A stretch of DNA of 64,000 nt from Eucommia ulmoides. Its lineage: Eukaryota; Streptophyta; Magnoliopsida; Garryales; Eucommiaceae. The stretch lies in the NCBI GenBank assembly GCA_016647705.1, contig CM028335.1, positions 14,467,905 through 14,531,904 of the forward strand, read 5' to 3'. Under the pieces are notes generated by a model, which saw only the letters and a list, made by a program, of their open reading frames with translations, ran no database searches and was not told the origin of the DNA. Shown piece by piece: positions 36,916 through 48,129 of this stretch (the first letter of the stretch is position 1; each line of letters opens with the position of its first letter). The position numbers and the translations under genes were made by a program.

Positions 36916-37423
36916 TTTTTCTTTTTCTTTTTCCATTTTAGTGGATTAAATGATAATTAAACCCAAGTTATTTTAAGTTTTTAACTAAGTTTAGCATTTA
37001 AAATAACTCAAGTTACTGTAGAAAATAACCCTAAAATATGGTCAAACGTCTTGATCTTCTCCCATCTTTCCATCAAGTAACTCAATATATATCTCTAACC
37101 AAGAATTGCACTCGCGTTTTTACTTTACATTCTATTATCCTATAGAAGCATCAACTGTTTTACTATTAACTTAGCGCAAATTTTTGTTGCCCGTCGTTTT
37201 TTTCCCTATCTTATATTTTTTCCTATTATTCTTTTTATTATTATAATTGTTATTATTTGTAGGTAGTTTTTAATTATTATATATTTTAAAATATTAACAA
37301 ATCATATTTCATGGGGTTTAAACCCACCTGGGATAGGTTAAAACGCCTTGCCTCGAGTTCGAGCCTTTTACTACAGTGGACATTGCTATTCTTCTATATG
37401 ACACAACCATTTTAATGCTGTAG

Positions 37424-38803
37424 ATGTCTTTGCATCTCGGTAATCTATCATCTCACACCCGTCAAGATGAACTCGAACGTGTTTTTCGGAGATTCGGTCT
37501 GTGTGACGTACAGTTGAAAGATAAATTTGGGTTTGTAGTTTATGATTTCCCCACAAATGCAGAGAAGGCTCTGAGGACACTTAGAGGTAAGAAGATATGC
37601 GGGGAGCCAATAACACTTTCTTGGTCGAAAAAACAGCCTAAACCCATCCAGAGATCGACAAGAGGCATCCGAATTTATGAACCCCCAAACAGAAGGCAAT
37701 CTGGAAGAGAGCGTTTTGTTAATCGAAAGTTCCATTCAATTGGTAAAGATTATAGAAGAGAAAAGGACCACAATTTAAGGGATGCTTTTCATGAAGAAGA
37801 TGGAAGAAAACTTTTGGAAGCTGTAGATGGAGATTATAGAAGAGAAGAGGACCGCCATTTAGGGAATGATGATTTTCATGGTGAAGAACAGAACATTTCG
37901 GAACATGATAGATGGGGAAAGCAAGTTTCTGATCCGCCAAATGGAACCCAGGTAGAAAATGGATTGGATTTTGAATTTGACCGTTATGAGCCTCATCAAG
38001 GTGATGGCAGAAGATCTCAAGAAGAACTTGAAACAGAGAAAATCGGGGAAAGAATTTCAATAGGGGGAAAGAATTTCAAGAGATTCGATCATCAGCATGA
38101 AGATGAGCTGAAAAGGTATAGAAGTTCTCGAAATTCAAAGTGGAGAAAGAACTATTATGAGGAAAATAAGCAAAAGAGGAGAGAGAGTAAAAGTCCTGAA
38201 CGGTATAGATCAAAGAAGGCAAAACAGGCAGTGTCAGCCACCGTCCTTTCTGATTACACCGCATCTAGATCCTGGTCTTCTAGCTCAAGATACGGTTCAA
38301 CATCGCAAAATTCTAGGTTAAAAAATGCCAAATCAAGATTGAGATCAAACTCTCCGACCTCGTTGACTCTATCCGTATCACTATCCTCTCCAAACAAGGC
38401 GAAGGAAAATCAGGACTCTATCACGAATGTTGCTAATCCTGAACCAAGCAAGGATTCAATAGAATTCAAGGGAATTCAAAATTCAGAGATGGAAAAAATC
38501 TCTTTAATGAATTCCGGTGCACCCACCAATTCAACAGCCATATCCTCCGACGAGATGTTGATGGTTCTAAAACACTACGGTTTGGAGCAGCCTGATCGAA
38601 ATATAGAGGATTTAACTGTGGAGGGTTACTTTGGTTGCGCTAGATTCTGGCCTTGGGAGATTGTTTACTATAGGAGGCTTAAAAAAGGCCCTGTTTCGAC
38701 AGAAAACTATGCGAGGAGGATAGCCCAAAATCAAGAGTTTGGGATTGTTGATAAGTACGTTAGAAGCAGTAGCGGATGGGGACAATCGATTCGGGAACAG
38801 TAG
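37424..38803 (+). CDS. RRM-containing SR-like RNA-binding protein
   Basis: One open exon encodes 459 residues, starting right after a splice acceptor. An RRM covers residues about 3-72: RNP2 is LHLGNL (3-8) and RNP1 is KFGFVVYDF (34-42). The fold starts like SR splicing factors (short loop, basic KKQPKPIQR tail), so it likely binds RNA in the nucleus and may act in splicing. A middle region rich in Glu, Arg and Asp contains a 28-residue internal duplication (the DYRRE.D phrase recurs). Residues about 240-345 are Arg/Ser-rich with SP dipeptides. The last 90 residues are compact and look conserved (DEMLMVLKHYGLEQP, RFWPWEIVYYRRLKKGP, FGIVDKYVRSSSGWG). Plants have a family of uncharacterised RRM/SR-like proteins with such an end. 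The stop at 38801 falls inside a 34-35 base tandem duplication, so the natural C-terminus may differ. Confidence 0.85.
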   Translation: MSLHLGNLSSHTRQDELERVFRRFGLCDVQLKDKFGFVVYDFPTNAEKALRTLRGKKICGEPITLSWSKKQPKPIQRSTRGIRIYEPPNRRQSGRERFVNRKFHSIGKDYRREKDHNLRDAFHEEDGRKLLEAVDGDYRREEDRHLGNDDFHGEEQNISEHDRWGKQVSDPPNGTQVENGLDFEFDRYEPHQGDGRRSQEELETEKIGERISIGGKNFKRFDHQHEDELKRYRSSRNSKWRKNYYEENKQKRRESKSPERYRSKKAKQAVSATVLSDYTASRSWSSSSRYGSTSQNSRLKNAKSRLRSNSPTSLTLSVSLSSPNKAKENQDSITNVANPEPSKDSIEFKGIQNSEMEKISLMNSGAPTNSTAISSDEMLMVLKHYGLEQPDRNIEDLTVEGYFGCARFWPWEIVYYRRLKKGPVSTENYARRIAQNQEFGIVDKYVRSSSGWGQSIREQ

Positions 38804-41800
38804 TGGGATGTGGGGAGAGTCAATTCAGGAACCGTTGGGGAGGTGTTATCCTGGTCAAGTGTGGAAAAGGTATGCTTGCAAAATTCGCTGATTTGGGTTC
38901 TGTTCGTTTAGTGTTTTTGTTCCTAAAATTCTGTTTCTGAAAACGTCCTCTAATACCAAATTTTTGTGCAGGAAGAAAACCTGGATGGGGAGTCCGGCCA
39001 AAATTTATATGAAGCAAACATGCCCTTAGCGATTTTGGCAGTCAGATTGATCCTTGAACTATTCCTTCTACTTGGGGTGCTAAGATTGATAATTTGAACG
39101 ATAGAGGTTTGAAGGGAAGAAGTCTCTACATTCGTTGCTTAGTGTTAATGTCTCCATATTCATGTTTGTGGTTACAGAGATGAAATCTGGTAACGTTTTC
39201 GCTTTTTGTTTCCAGAAATTTGTTCTGAAAATCAGGGAACTGATAGAATGGAATGATAAAATGCCACCTTTAGCGTTTTTGTTCCTTCTTTTTTTAAAGA
39301 AAATATGGAATGGAAACATGAATATAGCAACCATAGTTTTCAGAGGGACCATAAAAACACAAACAAAAACACCAACGGTGAGGTGAGGTTTGTCTCAGGC
39401 CCAGTTTGGTAATTGTTTTCGTTCTTTGATTCTTTTTCTCGCTTCCAAAATCTTTGAATTAATGTTCTAAAATGCGATTCATAAATATGTTTTTCTTCTC
39501 AAAATTTTGGGAGTAATTCGGAATTGTTTCTTGAATTTCTTAAGAATCTGATAAATAAAAAAATGTTGATTTTTATTCACTCGCACAAAATTATTCTTAC
39601 TATCATCTCACTGGCCACTATCACCCGCCTATCACCATCTCCACCCGGCTGACCGCCATACATTTAAAAAGAAATAAAAAAATATTGCAACAAAATGTGT
39701 TTCTTGTTTCATAAATTAAAAGATATAATTTTAAGATAATGGTCATTACTAAATATTTTTCTGTTTTCAGAATATTCTAAAACAAAAATAGAATTCTTAT
39801 CCTATTCCAGTTTATTAGAAGTAAAAACAAAAACACCAAACGCCACCTTAGTGTTTCTATTTTGAGAAAATTGAAACAATAAAAAAAAAAAAATGTTCTA
39901 AAATATGGGAGTATAACATAAATACTAATTCCTCACATTCTTGTTTTTGTTCCCAGTTTTCTGGGAACAAAAACACTAAACCAAACTCTACCTATTATTT
40001 TGGAATTTCACCAGCATTTTGTTTGAATATTAATAGATCCAAGTTATATATACAATTATGAATGCATTAAACACATATATTGATCATATCAAGTTGGAGA
40101 AGATTATATTTATTTTGTTTTCACCTTCCAATTATAAATATGAAGAGTTGGTGCATGTGCCTGAGTAAAAGTAGGGTTTTGGAAACATGGAAGAGAGGTT
40201 TTTCCCATATAACATAATGAAAATAACAAAAAAAAATAAAAATCAAATAATGACTCCAAAGTACAAATACAAATATTTTATTGAATTTTTGACACTTTGT
40301 ACCCTTGAAGTTTGACTATTATTTCACTTTGGTCCCCATAGTTTCAATTTGAACACATATCACCCTCAAGTTTTGAGTAATTATCCCATTTCAGTCCAAA
40401 TTAATAACTCCATTATGATTTTGGGCAACAAACAATCAATTGTAGTGCATCCAACGATTTTTCGGTTACTTTATAGAAATTTTTAACCTCTTCTTTTTTC
40501 CTTTTCAATTTTTTTACAAATACATATAATATATATATACACACACACACACACACGAGTATTGGACTGGAATAATAATGGGTAGGAAGAAGGATGATGA
40601 AATTATGCATAAAGCCTTTAGAAAAAGTCAAGTGCACGACAAGTGACTGTTTTTCATCTAAAATTGTAATGAGAATAATGACTTGACTATAATCTGTAAT
40701 AAATAATTGATTAAAAATTGTTTTAAAAAAAATTAGGTTGTAAGAAAGTGTCATTGAGTACCTCCCCAGCCACCAAATATATATATATATATATATAAAA
40801 CATTAATAATAAAATTGAAGAGAAGGGGTGGGCGGGGAGAATTAAATTTGTATTTATCATATTGACGCAATACCCTCATTATATTCTCAACCGTCTCAAT
40901 TACTCTTTGCATTTATTTTTGTTTTTAATGATTTCTCTCTTCTCAATCCATAATTTATTTAATTTCCTTTTTTCTTTTTTTTTTTAATTCTTGAACAACC
41001 CAACCCAATCAAACCCAATTAAACCCGGCCGACCCATTTTCATTGCATTTACTCAATTACCCTTATTACATTTTTGAGATGGTAATGACATTTTTTACAT
41101 AATCATGAATGTTGCATTTACTTTTAGTTATTAGGGTAGATATAATGTTGACATTCATTAGTGTGGTTGGGAGAAATTGTTGCTTGATGGTTGCAATTCA
41201 ACCACTTGCTATATACATATACATAGGCATATACATACATTCATTTATCTCTACAGTTTAAAAAATATCAATATTTCACATACAACATCAGTAAGGTTAT
41301 ATGTTGAATTTTACTCATGTTGGACCCACTTATCATTTATTTATTCTCGCTTTTTAATTGGCTATTTTTTTTGGAATTTTTTTTTCTGGACTCTTATTTT
41401 ACTGAAAAATAACTTTTTAAGGACAAACGTTTTTTGGCCCAACCCAAAAGTACCAAAAAACACCTTGTACCTAGATTGTCCTTTTATAGTTATAGAATTT
41501 ACGAAACTTGCCATTTTGGCAAAACCCTAAGCGATCTTCAAATCCAATATGAACTGCGCGATCGGTTTGAAAAAGAAAACAAAATGAACCAGGAGAAACG
41601 GCAAGGAACCAATGAACCTAAACCAAAAAGTTATTATATATATAATAAAGGGTAAAAAATAGAAATAAAAAAAAAAAATGTCCACATCATTAGAGAAGTT
41701 GGCACCGAATTTTTTTTCAAATATGGACTTATGAACAAACAAGTTACTGGTGGACCCTTGAAAAGTTGTCCAGTTTTGAAATGGAATTTTTGGAGATTTT

Positions 41801-41876
41801 TTTTTTTTTAATATCAAAATTTTTTTAGTAAATAAAAAATAAAATAAAATAATGTATTAGTGAAGCCCATAACAGA

Positions 41877-41910
<34 letters not shown>

Positions 41911-42395
41911 AGCCCATTTAGACAGCTTTCTCACGTACTGACAATTTTTTTTTGTAATAAATTGTTTATTTTGGGAAAATAAATCAATGATCTTTCTATT
42001 CCATAGTATCAGTTAAATTGTCTGATTCTATGCTTAGAATATGTTGACGTGTAATGATCTCATTGGTTAATGTTTTCTCAAACATTGGACTATATTTATA
42101 AATAAATAAATAATAAAGACAAAATAAAAATATATATATTTTTTTTTGGGATTAAAGAAAATTTGGGCAGTTGCAATTGGGCCCCATGTGCATAGTCTTC
42201 CGCTAAATACCTGAACCAACCAACACTCCCAACTGCTATTACCCATTTTGCCCACAATCTAGTCTAAAAAGACTAAAATGCCCCTATATTTTTAGCCCAA
42301 AGCTCTTACCCCTGCTGAGAGTACTTGAACTGTACAATCATCAGAGGCAAGTTAAAAACTATATATTAGAGACACCAAGAAAAAAAACTATTAAA
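38804..42395. other. Intergenic region between the RRM and GIR-like genes
   Basis: Just after the stop another frame reads SSGMWGESIQEPLG up to a possible donor (AAAAGG|TATGC or AAAG|GTATGC) near 38868. Then come 3' flank and AT-rich DNA. Phrases like 'gtttttgttcc' and 'aacaaaaacac' recur from 38900 to 39980 as if from a decayed fold-back element (about 39396-39850, ends CCAGTTTGGT...ACCAAACGCC). A 31-base A run lies at 41878-41908. I see no gene in 40000-42395. Confidence 0.45.
39943..39974. repeat. Perfect 14-bp stem hairpin
   Basis: GTTTTTGTTCCCAG, a TTTT loop, then its exact inverse CTGGGAACAAAAAC. It is probably part of a decayed MITE whose phrases recur nearby. Confidence 0.7.
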
Positions 42396-42456
42396 ACTCC
42401 ACTTTTTTTTTTTTTTTTTTCTATTTTTTTTTTAATTTTAAAATTAAAAGTGGAGT
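42396..42456. other. Hairpin in the 3' region of the GIR-like gene
   Basis: ACTCCACTTTT at 42396-42406 is exactly inverse to AAAAGTGGAGT at 42446-42456, with a T-rich loop and an inner AATTTTAAAATT palindrome. It lies about 90-150 bases past the stop codon on the minus strand, so it may sit in the 3' untranslated region. Confidence 0.5.
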
Positions 42457-42548
42457 CTAGAGAGAGAAAGAAGAGAGAGGGAGAGAGTTCGACCAAACAG
42501 TAAAATTTGACCCTTTTTCACAGTAAAAAAAAGTCTTCCCTCTCTTTT

Positions 42549-43220
42549 TTATCTTCTTGGCGGCGGCGTTGGTGGTGTAGCGGTGGTGGTGGTGGTGGAA
42601 GCGGTGTTCTGGCGGACGATATCGAGCAGCACGGTGCTCTTGCACTTGGGGCACCGTGGTGGGTCCTCCTCCGCCAGCATCACGTACATCAGACATCTTG
42701 GGCATCCCACCAGCAGCATGGAGGTTGCCTCCGGGCTATCGGAGTACCGGAGGAATCCGTCATCCTGGTTGAGCTCCGACGACACGCAAGAGCTGGGAGG
42801 GGAGGTGGGCGATTGAGTTGCAGACCGTCCCGGTGACTCCTGCCTGAAATTAGGCCTTTGCGGCGGCGACAGGTTGAGCTTCAGATCAAGTCTCGGTGTT
42901 CGGCGGTGGCTCATCTTGGTAGAGTAAACTTGATTACCAATCTAAAAAAAAATGTAAAATAAAAATTAAATCGAATTTGTAAAAATATATAATTGATGAG
43001 AATTATAATAAATTTGTGCATGTACCTTGAGGTTGAGGAGAGGGGGTGGTTTATGTAATTCAATGAGTGGAGAAGGGTGGCTAGTGCGAAAGAGGTCAAG
43101 GGTAACCGGGGCGGCAGGGCGGCGGAGAACAGCGGCGGGGATCAAACCGGTGGCCGGACTACCACTGGCATGGACTTGTTGAAGTGGCTGTGGTTGTTGA
43201 TTTTGAACATCCAAGGCCAT
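42549..43220 (-). CDS. GIR-like EAR-motif transcriptional repressor, two exons
   Basis: Exon 2 (42549-42941) encodes the recognisable protein: from Met at 42914 it reads LDLKLNLSPP, an EAR motif of the LxLxL type. A Ser/Pro-rich linker follows, then a C-terminal CPRCLMYVMLAEEDPPRCPK with two CxxC pairs (a zinc-ribbon-like end), then a Thr/Pro tail. This matches Arabidopsis GL2-INTERACTING REPRESSOR 1/2, small nuclear adaptors that bind the homeodomain factor GL2 and recruit TOPLESS co-repressor in root-hair control. An 84-base intron (42942-43025, GTACAT...TTTTAG) links it in frame to exon 1 (43026-43220, MALDVQNQQPQ...), giving a possible 195-residue protein with cysteines at about 145, 148, 162 and 165. 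Whether translation starts in exon 1 or at the inner Met is open. Known family members that I recall are about 110-125 residues. Confidence 0.8.
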
Positions 43221-43380
43221 TATATATAAGAGGATTCAAGAGAGAGATGGGTTTGCTTTAAAGCTTAATTTAATTGTGGAGAGAGGTGGAGGGTATAGAG
43301 GAGTTGTAGAGAGAGAGAGAGATGAATTGAATTGAATTCAATTGAAGGAGTGGGAGAAGACGAGAGTATAAATGGATAAA
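43209..43380 (-). promoter_or_regulatory. Candidate promoter and CT-rich leader of the GIR-like gene
   Basis: Two TATA-like sites are visible on the minus strand. One is weak (ATTTATACT, about 43366-43374) and is followed by a CT-rich leader, as in many plant genes. The other is strong (CTTATATATAA, about 43219-43229) and abuts the exon 1 ATG. If the strong one is used, transcription would start inside exon 1 and the shorter protein would be made. Confidence 0.4.
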
Positions 43381-43549
43381 TTACAATCTTGGTCCAGAAA
43401 ATATGGAATAGTCATAAATAGGTCCCCAACTTTTAATTATCTCTATTGAGACCTAACTTTTCTTGTTGAACCAATTTGGCAAGAATTCAATAGCAATAAC
43501 TTCTTTTTTTTGACAATAAATTTAATGTCACACTCCCACTTTTTATTAC

Positions 43550-43907
43550 TGTTAGGAGGTTCCAACTTGTATCAAGTGTAGTAACTTTTTTTCTTTGACT
43601 CATATAGTAATTTAGGAACTCTTAAGTGATCGATATGGGGACATGAATCTAACATCTGTCTTTAAGTGTAATTTTTGATTTGCACGGATGATTTAACTAC
43701 GAGTGAATGATGAGAAATGTGCAACTTCTGGCTAAAATAAATAATTTGACTACGAGGGAATGAGGATGAATTCTGATAAATTTGGCTCTGATATCATGTT
43801 GGGAGGTTTCAACATAAAACTATTTGGCATCAAGTAGAGTTAACTTTCTTGATTTATATAGTGATTTGAAAACTCTCAAGTGATGAATATGGAACAATAA
43901 TCTAACA
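43550..43907 (-). mobile_element. Complete TRIM retrotransposon (358 bp)
   Basis: Two short LTRs, 43550-43654 (105 bases) and 43797-43907 (111 bases), both start TGTTRGGAGGTT and end AATCTAACA. They flank a 142-base internal part. On the minus strand TGATATCAGAGCC (43784-43796) directly adjoins the 5' LTR; it is one base from the standard initiator Met tRNA primer-binding site. A purine-rich AAAGACAGA lies at the inner edge of the 3' LTR. The five bases ATTAC flank both sides (43545-43549 and 43908-43912), a perfect target duplication. There is no coding sequence. This is the exact layout of terminal-repeat retrotransposons in miniature, which move with enzymes supplied in trans. Confidence 0.93.
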
Positions 43908-43931
43908 ATTACTTTCAATTTTTATAACCAA

Positions 43932-44080
43932 CCCCCCCCCCCCCCACCCCAAAAAAAAAAAGCTTTATTACCAGCTTTTGTCCATTTTATTCAAAAATAT
44001 TAATAAAGACCAAAAGAAATAACAATTTGCAACAATGTCCATATTTTGGTGTTGGGGGGGGGGGGGGGGGGGGGGGGGGG
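43932..44080. repeat. Opposed C and G homopolymers
   Basis: A run of 14 C (43932-43945) followed by an A run, then 27 G (44054-44080) about 110 bases on. Such a G run could fold as stacked G-quartets. It is also a place where sequencing and assembly are unreliable. The proline-rich minus-strand ORF across it is an artefact. Confidence 0.8.
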
Positions 44081-44517
44081 AATTGTCTAATTTATCTAGT
44101 ATAAAGGAAAGGGGAGGGGGTGAAAGTGTAATAATTGATGAGAAAAATCCAGGTGCAGAAAAGGTAAGAGTAAATATTGCAATTAAGGGGAGGGGGTGAG
44201 AGATGTCAATAATAGAACACAAGAAAGAGGCCTTCAGCTTTTAAAGCTTAACCAAATTTTCCTAACAAATCCAACTACACCCCTATTAATTTTTTGATAT
44301 ATTAAATTCTTCATGTATTTTTATTTGGTTTATGGTTATGCATATTAATTCCAATTTGAAATTTCAAATTAGGTGCTTTTATTATTATCATCAATATAAA
44401 TTTCTTGTTATTGGTGCATAATTATGTCCTTATTTATTATTTTTGATAAATAATTATTTAATGTATTTTAAAAATCATCTTTAATGTTTTCCTTTTTTTA
44501 ATATTAACAAGAATTTG

Positions 44518-45178
44518 GATATCTGTTATATAAATCATGACATATTTTATATATTAAATTGAACCGTTGACTTTAGATCTAACGGTTTGGATCTCAAATG
44601 CTACTTTAGATCCTTATATTCTTATATCATGGTATTTTTAACAAACTAACAACCTATTTCAAAATATTTCACAAAAAAATCACACTCCGGCTTTTAAAAC
44701 GGTTAAATAAAATTATATTTTATACCCTTTAAGTTTTATATTTGTTTTTAATTGGTTTTTTTTTTTTACTATCTTTTTAAACTTAAAAATAAAAATAGAA
44801 AATCATTATAACATCTTTCGGCACGAGGAATTCCTAGTGTACACACACACACATATATCTGTTGTATAAATCATGACATATTTTATATTTTAGACATTTT
44901 GAAGTGTTGAATCAATTTTAGATCTAAAGGTTGAGATGAAACAATATTTTAAACCCTTATAATTTTATATCATATAACAAACTAATAGCCTATGCCAAAA
45001 TATTTCATACAAAAATTTCACACCCCAACTTTTATGACGATGACGATTAAATTAAATTCATATTTACCCTTTTATTTTTATATTTATATTTAATTGGTCA
45101 ATTCTTTTATTATTTATTATCTTTTCACATTTATAAATTAGAAAATCAAAGTGCCGTTAGAAACGGGGAATACCTATT
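44518..45178 (+). repeat. Tandem Helitron-type 3' segments
   Basis: Two diverged units of about 320-330 bases follow one another, each starting near 'tcatgacatatttta'. The first ends GGCACGAGGAATTCCTAGT, the second GTGCCGTTAGAAACGGGG then AATACCTATT. Together they imply a consensus end with a GTGCC-GTTA-GGCAC hairpin followed about ten bases later by CTAG, as at Helitron 3' ends. Related but shorter copies appear at 45185-45680 and 47090-47400. Confidence 0.5.
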
Positions 45179-45899
45179 TATTCGATAAATCAGAATATAT
45201 TTTACATTTGAGAAATTTTTTACCATTGGATTAAAATATTTTAAATCCTCATAATTTATAGAATTTATACCAGATATATCCCTTGTTATTATGACGAATA
45301 CTAAGGTCACTCTTTATAGTTTTCATAATACTTGAAACATCCATTATCATATTTTCAATTAATGGATTAAATATCTAAATGTCAAAATTAAAAGATTTTA
45401 TAAGACATTTTCAGCTATTGGATTAAATCCAAAGACTTAAATCATGGAACTCCCAACAAATTATCTCAACAACTAAACAACCCTTGATTTAGAACATGGA
45501 ACTCCCAACAAACTATGCAAGTTCATATTTTATATTTGCGTTATTTATTACCTCTGGATGGTTAGAGAAGTTTTAAATCATTAATTCATATTTGGTTGAG
45601 AAATTAAACTAAAAACACTTAATAAAATATTTTTTTCATAATTAATGTATTTGAAATATAAGACATTCAAGATTAATGTAATTAATTAGAGGGGCACTCA
45701 CCTGCAGGTCCTGTTAAGAGGGTACAACTAACAAACCTTTTTTTAAAAAGGTTACCAAATAGTCTTTTACAATTATTCGACCAAATTTGTCCTTACAACT
45801 ACTTACTTGATATATAACTTCTTAAAAAATAGGGATTCAAAATTATTTTATTAAAATCAAAATAGCTATTATTTTACACTTTTTTTTTTTCAAAATTTA

Positions 45900-46700
45900 A
45901 TTATATATTAAGATTTGTCTAAATAAGATCTTCAAAGTAATATCACATTTACTATTTTTTTTCATTAGTTTTCATATTCGTGTTACATTCAACATAGTAC
46001 TTTCAAAATTTTTAGTTTTTGAAATTCGTGTTGAATTCAACATGGTATTTCAAATTTATATTTTTTTTGAAGCCAATGACATCATGTTTACCATTTTTTA
46101 ATCAAATTTTCACATTCATGTTACATTCAACATACTACTTCGAAACCTTCGTAATTTTTCACATTGTGTTGAAGTCAATAAGATGATTTTTTTTATGAAC
46201 TAATTATATATTCAGATTCGTCTGAATAAGATCTTTAAATGATATCACGTTCATAATTTTCATCAAAATTTCACATTCATTTTATATTCAATATGATACT
46301 TTTAGAATTTTCAGTTTTTTAGTTTCATGTTGAATTCAACATAGTACTTCAAATGTATATTGCTTTGAATCTAATGATATCACGTTCATCAATTTTTAAT
46401 CAAATTTTCACATTTGTGTTTCATTCAACATGTTATTTTGGGACCTTCATAGTTTTTTCACATCGTATTGAATTCAACATGGTATTTTTTTAAGATCTAA
46501 TCATATATTCAGATTCATCTGAATTAAATCTTCAAAATGATATCACATTCATCATTTTTTAATCAAAATTTCGCATTTGTGTTACATTCAACATAAAATT
46601 CATCATCGTGTTGAATTCAACACAAAATTTATCGTCGAGTCGAATTCTACATGATGATAATTCATATAGAAAAATATATACAAATATATGTTGTTTTAAG
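45900..46700 (+). repeat. 300-bp tandem repeat with GTTGAATTCAAC palindromes
   Basis: Units begin with 'ATATATTCAGATTCGTCTGA' or variants at about 45900, 46204 and 46500, periods near 304 and 297; the third is partial. Inside each the 12-base palindrome GTTGAATTCAAC or a close variant appears, at about 46031, 46331, 46466 and 46613. A half-length sub-unit (the 'tcacattcatgttacattcaacat' phrase) also recurs. No ORF. Confidence 0.7.
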
Positions 46701-47049
46701 GCCAATGACTCATCAATCATAAATCGATAATCAAATCAAGCAAATAATATATCAAAAAAATTATCTCTATTTAAAAAATATAAATGTGGAGTAATTTTAA
46801 TTTGCTAATTGTTCCTAATCCTATAAATACGTTCCATAAATATAGGCCAATGAGTGAATTGTGGAAGGACAATATCGTTTGTATCTTTTTTTTGGTTTTT
46901 TTTTTTTTTTAAAAAAAAAAATTGAATTTGGGATTAACTGGTAATATAATTTTGAAAGTGAGGATTAATTAGTTCAATTGGAAAGATGTGGGATAATTTG
47001 GTAGATTTATACTCCTAATGAGACCATTTTGTCACTATCCCTTACTTAA

Positions 47050-47083
47050 AAGTAGTGCCTTTAGGCACAAGTTATATACTAGC
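47050..47083 (+). mobile_element. Helitron-type 3' terminus
   Basis: GTGCC-TTTA-GGCAC hairpin (47055-47068), then AAGTTATATA and CTAG (47079-47082). The spacing and CTAG end fit a Helitron 3' end, though the next base is C, not the usual T. A decayed second copy lies near 47370-47385. No helicase gene is present. Confidence 0.45.
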
Positions 47084-47399
47084 ATGTATATAAATCAAAA
47101 CATATTTTGCATTTGAGACGTTTTAAGCCCTTAAATTGCATGTCAAGAGTCAAGAGTAAAAGATTTTATGAGACATTTTCAACTTTTAGATTAGGATATC
47201 ATGGAACTCCTAGCAAACTATATAATAACATATTTTACATTTGATATATTTTTTACAATTAGATGGTCGGAGATAATTTCAACAGTTATTTTAGATTTTT
47301 TTCATGACTAATGTATTTAAATTAACTATGCGATATTTAAGATTATTGCATTGAATTAAAATTAGTGCATTTAAGCATAGGAATATGCTAATATGTACA

Positions 47400-48083
47400 T
47401 ATATATTATTAAATAAAAGTTGAGTAAAAAAAGTTTTTTGAGTAAAAGAAGTTTTTGCTATCTTAAATTCTCCTCTATTTTTATTAAATTTATATGATTT
47501 TGCATATTTATTCTGGTGTACTATTCAAACCAAAGTGCTTTTATGATTGATATTTTCATAAATTTCTTGTTACGATTGTATAGTTATATTATTTATGATT
47601 CTGGTATATAAGTCGTCTAGTTGTTTGAATTCTGACGTGTTAGTTTGGCAGTTATAATTTAATGTAATTAAAATTATCTACCCTCAATAATATATTTGTT
47701 GTATTTAGTGATAATATTTTATCTAATAATTATTATATTTAACTTTAAAAATCAAACATATAAGGTTCGAAACCCTATATAAAATGTATTTTATACTAGG
47801 CATAACAATTTTAATTTGTTTTAGTTTTATAATGGTATTGTGAACACCATGAAAAATCAATTTTTGAAGTAAGATTATATATGTATATGTATATGTATAT
47901 GTATGTATGTCATTCTTTTCTAAAAAAAATAAGGAATTTAGGTGTGTGTTTGTTGGAAAATAGAGTCAAATTATTATTGTCACAATTGCTACAAACAATT
48001 AAAAATATAGCACCATTACCATGTTTTATGTCTTGTCAAAAGAAGTGCAAGATAAAAATAATGGGTGATATAAGAAATTTGTT

Positions 48084-48129
<46 letters not shown>

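Larger units (their letters stand above)
34290..37423 (+). other. 5' leader exons and introns of the RRM gene
   Basis: A GC-richer leader exon lies about 34290-34432 and ends at a strong donor (GTTC|GTAAGTC). A second non-coding exon fits 35580-35632, with acceptor TTCCTTTAG and donor AG|GTAAAC. The coding exon then starts right after GCTGTAG at 37423. If spliced this way the leader carries small upstream ORFs: ATG at 34299 (14 codons) and ATG at 35596 (ATG CTA TTG GCC TAA). These could damp translation. The exon calls rest on splice signals only. The long second intron (35633-37423) has collected repeats, including a truncated Stowaway-like end. Confidence 0.5.

Noticed and set aside
37310-37375. 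B-box-like GAGTTCGAGCC as a SINE or tRNA
   Set aside because: No A box at a suitable distance and no tail or fold; too weak to call.
42507-42836. Plus-strand ORFs over the GIR-like gene
   Set aside because: They are shadows of the minus-strand coding exon, which has clear motifs.
47767-47785. AAGGTTCGAAACCC as a polymerase III B box
   Set aside because: No A box or defined element around it; likely chance.
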